Assembly: GCA_017963715.1 (NCBI GenBank)
Contig: JAGCTK010000195.1
Coordinates: forward strand, 1-11,705
Direction of reading: 5' to 3'
DNA: 11,705 nucleotides
Origin: Alphaproteobacteria bacterium
GTDB taxonomy: Bacteria; Pseudomonadota; Alphaproteobacteria; RF32; CAG-239
Shown in pieces: positions 7,921 to 11,705 of this stretch (the stretch's first letter is position 1; each line of letters begins with the position of its first letter). The position numbers were made by a program, and so were the translations under genes. The notes under the pieces are model-generated. The model did not search any database and was not told where the DNA came from. It saw nothing but the letters and a program-made list of their open reading frames with translations.

Positions 7921-7948
7921 TTGCATTTTTAGACAAATATGTTATAAA
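7921..7948 (+). promoter_or_regulatory. Sigma70-type promoter for the 7984 gene
   Basis: TTGCAT (7921-7926), 16-base spacer, TATAAA (7943-7948). The predicted transcript would start about 30 bases before the ATG, leaving a short leader with a strong AGGGAG ribosome-binding site. Confidence 0.6.
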
Positions 7949-7983
7949 AGAAACAGATATTAACTTTTTTAGGGAGTAAAAAT

Positions 7984-8319
7984 ATGACAAAAGATGTTAA
8001 GGCTGTTGCGCATCGTCGCGCTCAAATTGAAAATTTTGAAAATAGCGATATGCTTAAAAATTATCTTGAGCATCGTCCTAACAGCGACAAATTGAAAGAA
8101 AGCCTTGTCAAAGGCGCTAACAGTGCATTGGATCGCATTGATGCCGAAAATGCAGAACGTAAAGAAAGAGGTGAGGCACTGCTTCCGGAAGAATATTCTC
8201 AATTGTTTATTGATAAAGGTGTCGTACGCACGAAATTTGACGCAATGAGACAACGTGAAAATGCACTGGCTGAGCAAAGAGCCTCGGTTGAAATGGCAAA
8301 TGACGTTTTTGAACGTTAA
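7984..8319 (+). CDS. Small charged helical protein of unknown function
   Basis: A 111-residue protein that I do not recognise. It is highly charged and predicted almost wholly helical, with Leu/Ala-spaced segments (MLKNYLEHR, KLKESLVKG, FDAMRQRENALAEQRASVEMAND) that could form a short coiled coil near the C-terminus. It has no signal peptide, membrane segment or Cys. The start is well supported: AGGGAG at 7971-7976, seven bases before ATG. It is flanked by its own promoter and a downstream hairpin, so it is a monocistronic unit, probably well expressed. A small structural, nucleoid-associated or stress protein would fit the composition, but nothing specific shows this. Confidence 0.78.
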   Translation: MTKDVKAVAHRRAQIENFENSDMLKNYLEHRPNSDKLKESLVKGANSALDRIDAENAERKERGEALLPEEYSQLFIDKGVVRTKFDAMRQRENALAEQRASVEMANDVFER

Positions 8320-8340
8320 GAAAAATTGAAGATATATCGA

Positions 8341-8379
8341 CATAACTAACGCGGCCGAAAGGTCGCGTTATTTGTTATG
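8341..8379 (+). terminator. Long hairpin after the 7984 gene, probable terminator
   Basis: TAACGCGGCC (8347-8356) pairs with GGTCGCGTTA (8361-8370) around a GAAA tetraloop with one G-U pair. CATAAC (8341-8346) also pairs with GTTATG (8374-8379) beyond a TTT bulge. The T tract is short (TTTGTT), so termination may be weak or the stem may instead protect the mRNA 3' end. Confidence 0.7.
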
Positions 8380-8412
8380 CAAAATCGCAAAACTTGTGAC
8401 TGACATTTTTCC

Positions 8413-8442
8413 TTGACACCGATGGGATGTTTGTGTTATACT
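8413..8442 (+). promoter_or_regulatory. Sigma70-type promoter for the 8602 gene
   Basis: Consensus TTGACA (8413-8418), 18-base spacer, TATACT (8437-8442; five of six). The predicted start near 8449 leaves an untranslated leader of about 150 nt. Confidence 0.72.
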
Positions 8443-8448
8443 TTTCCT

Positions 8449-8601
8449 TGAAAGCGATGGTTGACGCTTGCTGCCTGCCCATCAGGCGAACTCGGATGAG
8501 ACAACCTTTCTACCATATTGTGGCAAAACTCTTAACCAAAAAGAGGATTTTTGACCGGCAGGCATCAGAAAAATATATCCTCAAAAATAGGAGATTTTGC
8601 T
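8449..8601 (+). promoter_or_regulatory. Long structured 5' leader of the 8602 gene
   Basis: Several pairings can be drawn by eye. TGCCTGCC (8472-8479) matches GGCAGGCA (8557-8564) perfectly over 8 bp and would close the leader; GCCTG (8473-8477) can instead pair locally with CAGGC (8483-8487). GGTTG (8459-8463) pairs with CAACC (8502-8506). CTCTT (8529-8533) pairs with AAGAG (8541-8545). GAGGAT (8543-8548) can pair with ATCCTC (8577-8582), or part of the latter, TCCT (8578-8581), can pair with the ribosome-binding site AGGA (8589-8592). This chain of alternatives would allow control of translation. The individual helices are short, so confidence is moderate, and no known riboswitch class was recognised. 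Confidence 0.45.
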
Positions 8602-9936
8602 ATGAATACGCAATCATTAAATCTAAATCAAGATACACTTGAAAAACTTTTTCAAGAAGGAAAATGTTTGACATTTTTCTACCACTATTCCACCGAACAG
8701 GTCAATTATGAAATGAAATTGGCACACGAATGTCATCTGAAAAACTTAAAACAGGCTTGGATTGTTTCAAAAGTTGCCATTTTAACACCGGATGTTTATT
8801 CTTCACCGTTTCAGTTTTTTTCAAACGGGGTGTTAATTCATAATTTTGACCCAACTCGGGATAATGCTCTCATGCTTCAGAGGATTGAAAAAATGCTTGC
8901 ATTTTACGGATATGGAATCAAAGAGGTTTTCGGGCCGCAAAATCAGTTTGAACATATGACTTATGATAAGTTCCTAAAACAAATTTCAGATTTTGCCGTG
9001 TTACGATATAAGCCTCAAGATCATCTTTATGTTGTTGATCTGCCTGATAAAAAGACATTTGTTAATAAGTGTTTTGAAAAAGGCCAGATTTTGCTGACTT
9101 CTTCAAAAGAAGCCGATATAGATACAACCATTCGCGACCATATTGCGCTTTTTGATGATGGTTCGTTTTATATATCGGAAAAATATGCCCTGTTAAATAA
9201 AATTTACGATTCGTCAATACCATCTTATTTCAGTAGCACACATCCGCATTTTTGCTTTTTGAAACGCCGTTATTTGCCGGAAGATTATTTTGTGGCCTTG
9301 GAAGAGAAAGCCAAAAGTTTTAATTGGTATTTACCAAAGCCGAAAGTGTCAAGGCAGATGCAACAGGCCATACTTTCTGAGCAAGATATAGAGGAAGCCA
9401 GCCGATATATGCAAAAGCTTTTTAACGGGCGAAAATGTATCAGCGTGACAAATCCGCTCTTTAAGAGAAGCGATTATACACCGCAACACGACAACTATGT
9501 GCTCTTTGATGACGGTAAGTTACTTATCAGCAAAGCCGTGGGTGATTTATTGGGGCGATATACTACAGAAAGTATACAGCACGTTTTTACACACCTCCAA
9601 CTTGATGTGGAATATGTTCCATCCTATTATATTGAGTTTATATATCGCGAGATTGCAAAAAAACAAAAAACGGCACGCATGATATATATCGAAATCATTA
9701 AACAAAAGGCGCGACATTTAAAAAAAGAACTTAACATTACGCATCATGAGGCCTTGGAATTATCGGCCAAAATCGTCGGATTTAAAAATTTTAAGAAAGC
9801 CTTGGAAATTACGGAACAAAATGCACGTTATGCCGTTGCGCGCGACCAGGAAGAAAAATTGATTGCCTTAAAAGATGGCGACGATTATGTAATGCGGCAA
9901 TATAAAGATTATATGGCGCGAGTGTCGAAGAAATAG
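8602..9936 (+). CDS. Hypothetical protein with three weak internal repeats
   Basis: A 444-residue protein of unknown function. The frame opens earlier at TTG 8551, but ATG 8602 has a strong TAGGAGA site at 8588-8594 and is preferred. A motif recurs three times: EKLFQEGKCLTFF (14-26), NKCFEKGQILLTS (155-167) and QKLFNGRKCISVT (271-283). The second and third copies are followed about 16 residues later by ALFDDGSFYIS (182-192) and VLFDDGKLLIS (300-310), and the first more distantly by FFSNGVLIH (72-80). Residues 367-402 (KKELNITHHEALELSAKIVG, then FKNFKKAL) resemble a short motif, roughly L-G-hydroxyl-x-x-AL-x-x-x-A-x-x-x-G-F/Y-x-N/D-W/F, known at ends of some bacterial proteins of unclear role. 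There is no signal peptide or membrane helix. It has its own promoter, long leader and terminator. Confidence 0.78.
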   Translation: MNTQSLNLNQDTLEKLFQEGKCLTFFYHYSTEQVNYEMKLAHECHLKNLKQAWIVSKVAILTPDVYSSPFQFFSNGVLIHNFDPTRDNALMLQRIEKMLAFYGYGIKEVFGPQNQFEHMTYDKFLKQISDFAVLRYKPQDHLYVVDLPDKKTFVNKCFEKGQILLTSSKEADIDTTIRDHIALFDDGSFYISEKYALLNKIYDSSIPSYFSSTHPHFCFLKRRYLPEDYFVALEEKAKSFNWYLPKPKVSRQMQQAILSEQDIEEASRYMQKLFNGRKCISVTNPLFKRSDYTPQHDNYVLFDDGKLLISKAVGDLLGRYTTESIQHVFTHLQLDVEYVPSYYIEFIYREIAKKQKTARMIYIEIIKQKARHLKKELNITHHEALELSAKIVGFKNFKKALEITEQNARYAVARDQEEKLIALKDGDDYVMRQYKDYMARVSKK

Positions 9937-9955
9937 GGTGTCGTATGAGCAGAAT

Positions 9956-9983
9956 AACCGCATCACAAAGTGGTGCGGTTTTT
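9956..9983 (+). terminator. Rho-independent terminator
   Basis: AACCGCATCAC (9956-9966) pairs over 11 bp with GTGGTGCGGTT (9970-9980), with one G-U pair and an AAA loop, and the stem runs into TTTTT. It closes the 8602 transcript 20 bases after the stop and separates it from the promoter at 9986. Confidence 0.9.
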
Positions 9984-9985
9984 GC

Positions 9986-10014
9986 TTGACTTATATTCAA
10001 GAATAAAATACAAT
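9986..10014 (+). promoter_or_regulatory. Near-consensus sigma70 promoter for the structured RNA and the 10256 gene
   Basis: TTGACT (9986-9991), exact 17-base spacer, TACAAT (10009-10014). Both hexamers match consensus at five of six positions. The expected start is G10020 or G10021, which is exactly where the first RNA hairpin begins. Confidence 0.8.
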
Positions 10015-10020
10015 AAAATG

Positions 10021-10212
10021 GTCATTTAACCTAATGGTTAGGATGACAACGGACTTTAGCAGGTCTATATGGTACACGGCCTTAGATCGGCCGTTAGCTT
10101 GGGCTGGCAGGCGCCCGAGCACATCTCCGCTTCAAGGCGGGGAGCTTGTCGTAAATGTTCAGAGGTTTTCCTTAAAAACGGCAAGGTCAGTGTGTACCAT
10201 ATGATTTGCTAA
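10021..10212 (+). ncRNA. Unrecognised multi-branched structured RNA, probable cis-regulatory leader
   Basis: All stems were found by eye. P0: GTCAT 10021-10025 with ATGAC 10043-10047, continued by CCTAA 10030-10034 with TTAGG 10038-10042. P1: 10056-10077 with 10192-10212, 21 pairs (TTAGCA/TGCTAA, GGTC/GATT with two G-U, ATATGGTACAC/GTGTACCATAT) and one bulged T at 10066. Enclosed by P1: P2 ACGGCC 10076-10081 with GGCCGT 10089-10094; P3 GCTTGGGC 10097-10104 with GCCCGAGC 10113-10120; P4 TCTCCGC 10124-10130 with GCGGGGA 10137-10143; P5 CTTGTCGT 10145-10152 with ACGGCAAG 10178-10185, with an inner GAGG/CCTT stem capped by TTTT. Few bases between P2 and P5 are unpaired. G+C is 52 of 80 at 10071-10150, far above the flanks. 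No T-loop, tag frame, RNase P core or SRP motif is present. No terminator precedes the 10256 gene, so a leader is likelier than a free RNA. Confidence 0.72.
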
Positions 10213-10250
10213 CTCTCCGCTACTGATAAAAACTTTAGCAAGAAAGGTAC
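10194..10250 (+). promoter_or_regulatory. Alternative hairpin hiding the ribosome-binding site of the 10256 gene
   Basis: TTGCTAA (10206-10212) can pair over 7 bp with TTAGCAA (10235-10241), and GTACC (10194-10198) over 5 bp with GGTAC (10246-10250), separated by a 7/4 internal loop. The ribosome-binding site AGAAAGG (10241-10247) lies inside this hairpin. The same 10194-10212 strand is the 3' side of P1 in the upstream RNA, so the two folds exclude each other: P1 leaves the site free, this hairpin hides it. This is the layout of a translational riboswitch or RNA thermosensor; the trigger is unknown. Confidence 0.6.
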
Positions 10251-10255
10251 AACAA

Positions 10256-11705
10256 ATGTCAGCATCCGTCGGATTTAACACCTGTATTTCAAGTGCGTCG
10301 CAGTATAAACAAGTTTTTGATGAGGCTATCAAAAAATCTGTTTTTGCCAATTCGCCTGTCACGGTTGAAATCGGCTTGAAATTAGAAAATAGTTGCAATA
10401 AAGGGGAGTTTATTAAAAAGTTATTTGACGAGATGGATAAGAATAATGCTTGGGGAAAATTTGCTTTTCGCCTGCAGGGAACAGAAATTTCTTCAAAAGA
10501 TGTGGCATCTATTTGTCAGGAAATGGAAAAAAGAAAAGATAAGCCCTTAAATATACAGTTTGATAACAAAATAAATAAATTTTCATCTGATGATTATTTG
10601 AATATATTTGCCGCAACACTTGGATCTCAAACAACGTGTTTTCCATTTATGTCCGAACAAAATTGTCCGGTAAGTGAAGAACTTTTAGACACTTTTAAGG
10701 ATAGAACGCCAAATATTATTGAAGGCAGCAGCGGTCAAAAGAATTTAAGAATCATTCATCAATCGTGCGGGTATCAAGATGTGGCACAAATGCAAAAAGA
10801 TATTACTCAAACCTGTCAAAACGGAATGCCGCTTAAAGAATTTGTGGCTCAAAAAGTACACAAAATGGATGAGGGGTATTTATTAATGTTGCAAGAGCGA
10901 CAAAGTGCCATTGATTGGGTTTCAAAATCACATGACACCTTGGATAAACAAGCGCTGATGCAAGGGCAAAAAAATAGTTATAGGGCTTTTTTTGAACTCT
11001 TAAATGATGCAGTTACAAAAGAAATTGAGATAAGAAATAAAGAAAATCACAATGTTGAAACTGCATCACGTGAACAAACAGAAGTTCAAAACAAAACAAC
11101 TTTAGAAGAATATACCGAAACAATTGATAAAGCAAATGCCAGTACGTATGATGAGTTTATGATTGCGACGCAAACGCATAATCATCAAAATATGTGGGCT
11201 TTAGCACAAAAACTTGAAAATGAAAACGAGATTTTTGATGGATGGCAAAATCAGATTGCTAGTGAGATTGCTATTGAAAATCCAAGGTTTAACACAAATG
11301 AGGTTTTTCAAAAAATAACCGAAAATGTACAAAATAATTTTAACTGCTTTGAAAAAAGCGAGGAAAGTTTATCAAAAGAAGAAAAACAAGAAGCAAGGAT
11401 GGCTCAATATGCTCAGACAGCCGAGGCAATCGGAAAAATTGCCGATGTTGATGAATCAAAATCTATGATGTCGCTTAATTTGTTGGATAATTTAACAAAT
11501 AAAACAATCAATTCTTCCTTATTCCTGTTAGCATTGACTCAGTATACAGATAAAAGGGGTGAACATTTTGTAACTTCTGAACTCATAAAAGCATATGCAA
11601 ATTGCGACCAAAATGCCACTAGAGCGATGATCTCAGTTGATAAAATAAATGCTTTAAGAGAATGCTCCAACAATGCTAATCAGGATTTTTATGATAATTT
11701 GCAAA
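10256..11705 (+). CDS. Large hypothetical protein, incomplete at the window end
   Basis: The frame is open from ATG 10256 through the window edge (483 codons), with AGAAAGG at 10241-10247 as ribosome-binding site and a TGA at 10202 bounding it upstream. I do not recognise it. Residues about 34-125 look like three successive strand-helix units (VTVEIGLKLENS, FAFRLQGTEISS, LNIQFDNKINKFSS, each followed by an amphipathic helix), reminiscent of ribonuclease-inhibitor-type leucine-rich repeats but too degenerate to assign. Residues about 170-480 are mainly helical, hydrophilic and rich in Asn, Gln, Lys and Glu, with probable coiled-coil parts. It has no N-terminal signal peptide or membrane segment. 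Sampled 60-base lines hold 14-16 G+C, against 20-32 in two sampled lines of uvrC, which hints at different ancestry. Size, repeats and polar composition would suit an effector or scaffold protein, but this is inference. Confidence 0.8.
   Translation, partial: MSASVGFNTCISSASQYKQVFDEAIKKSVFANSPVTVEIGLKLENSCNKGEFIKKLFDEMDKNNAWGKFAFRLQGTEISSKDVASICQEMEKRKDKPLNIQFDNKINKFSSDDYLNIFAATLGSQTTCFPFMSEQNCPVSEELLDTFKDRTPNIIEGSSGQKNLRIIHQSCGYQDVAQMQKDITQTCQNGMPLKEFVAQKVHKMDEGYLLMLQERQSAIDWVSKSHDTLDKQALMQGQKNSYRAFFELLNDAVTKEIEIRNKENHNVETASREQTEVQNKTTLEEYTETIDKANASTYDEFMIATQTHNHQNMWALAQKLENENEIFDGWQNQIASEIAIENPRFNTNEVFQKITENVQNNFNCFEKSEESLSKEEKQEARMAQYAQTAEAIGKIADVDESKSMMSLNLLDNLTNKTINSSLFLLALTQYTDKRGEHFVTSELIKAYANCDQNATRAMISVDKINALRECSNNANQDFYDNLQ

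Noticed and set aside
8551..8601. Upstream TTG start for the 8602 gene
   Set aside because: No ribosome-binding site precedes it, whereas ATG 8602 has a strong TAGGAGA site at proper spacing.
10021..10075. Resemblance to the 5' half of a tRNA (D-arm-like AATGGTTAGGA)
   Set aside because: No 5-bp anticodon stem with a 7-base loop follows, there is no GTTCGA T-loop, and the acceptor cannot be paired. The segment fits the P0 hairpin and P1 strand better.
10021..10255. Permuted two-piece tmRNA of the alphaproteobacterial type
   Set aside because: No T-arm, no CCA-ended acceptor, and no tag frame ending in Ala-Ala plus a stop were found.

Overview
The window looks like part of an alphaproteobacterial chromosome of low-to-moderate G+C. 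The main evidence is gcrA, a cell-cycle regulator essentially confined to Alphaproteobacteria, lying directly upstream of uvrC and pgsA, genes that are neighbours in many proteobacteria. No rRNA, tRNA, insertion sequence or CRISPR array was found. The genus cannot be told from the sequence; a host-associated or uncultured A+T-rich lineage is only a guess.

Layout. (1) 1-1595, minus strand: an exported protein of unknown function, followed 33 bases later by the start of a UDP-glucose 6-dehydrogenase gene that leaves the window; probably one transcript for a surface polysaccharide or envelope process. (2) 1596-1741: a divergent intergenic region with a 17-base repeat at both gene starts. (3) 1742-6883, plus strand: gcrA, uvrC, pgsA, an OmpR-type response regulator and an EnvZ-type sensor kinase, with gaps of 57, 61, 0 and 8 bases. 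This block joins cell-cycle transcription, excision repair, phospholipid synthesis and envelope signalling. PgsA carries an extra lysine-rich cytoplasmic tail. (4) 6884-11705, plus strand: four unrecognised genes, each with its own recognisable sigma70-type promoter, and the first three each followed by a terminator or terminator-like hairpin.

The most unusual part is 9986-10255. A near-consensus promoter starts a transcript of about 235 nt ahead of the last, incomplete gene. It is about 65% G+C in its core, inside very A+T-rich DNA, and folds on paper into a 5' hairpin plus a 21-bp closing helix around four consecutive hairpins. The 3' strand of the closing helix can instead pair with the ribosome-binding-site region of the downstream gene, so two mutually exclusive folds would expose or hide that site. 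I do not recognise it as any known riboswitch or RNA family. A second, simpler structured leader precedes the gene at 8602. All pairings were found by eye and no folding energies were computed.
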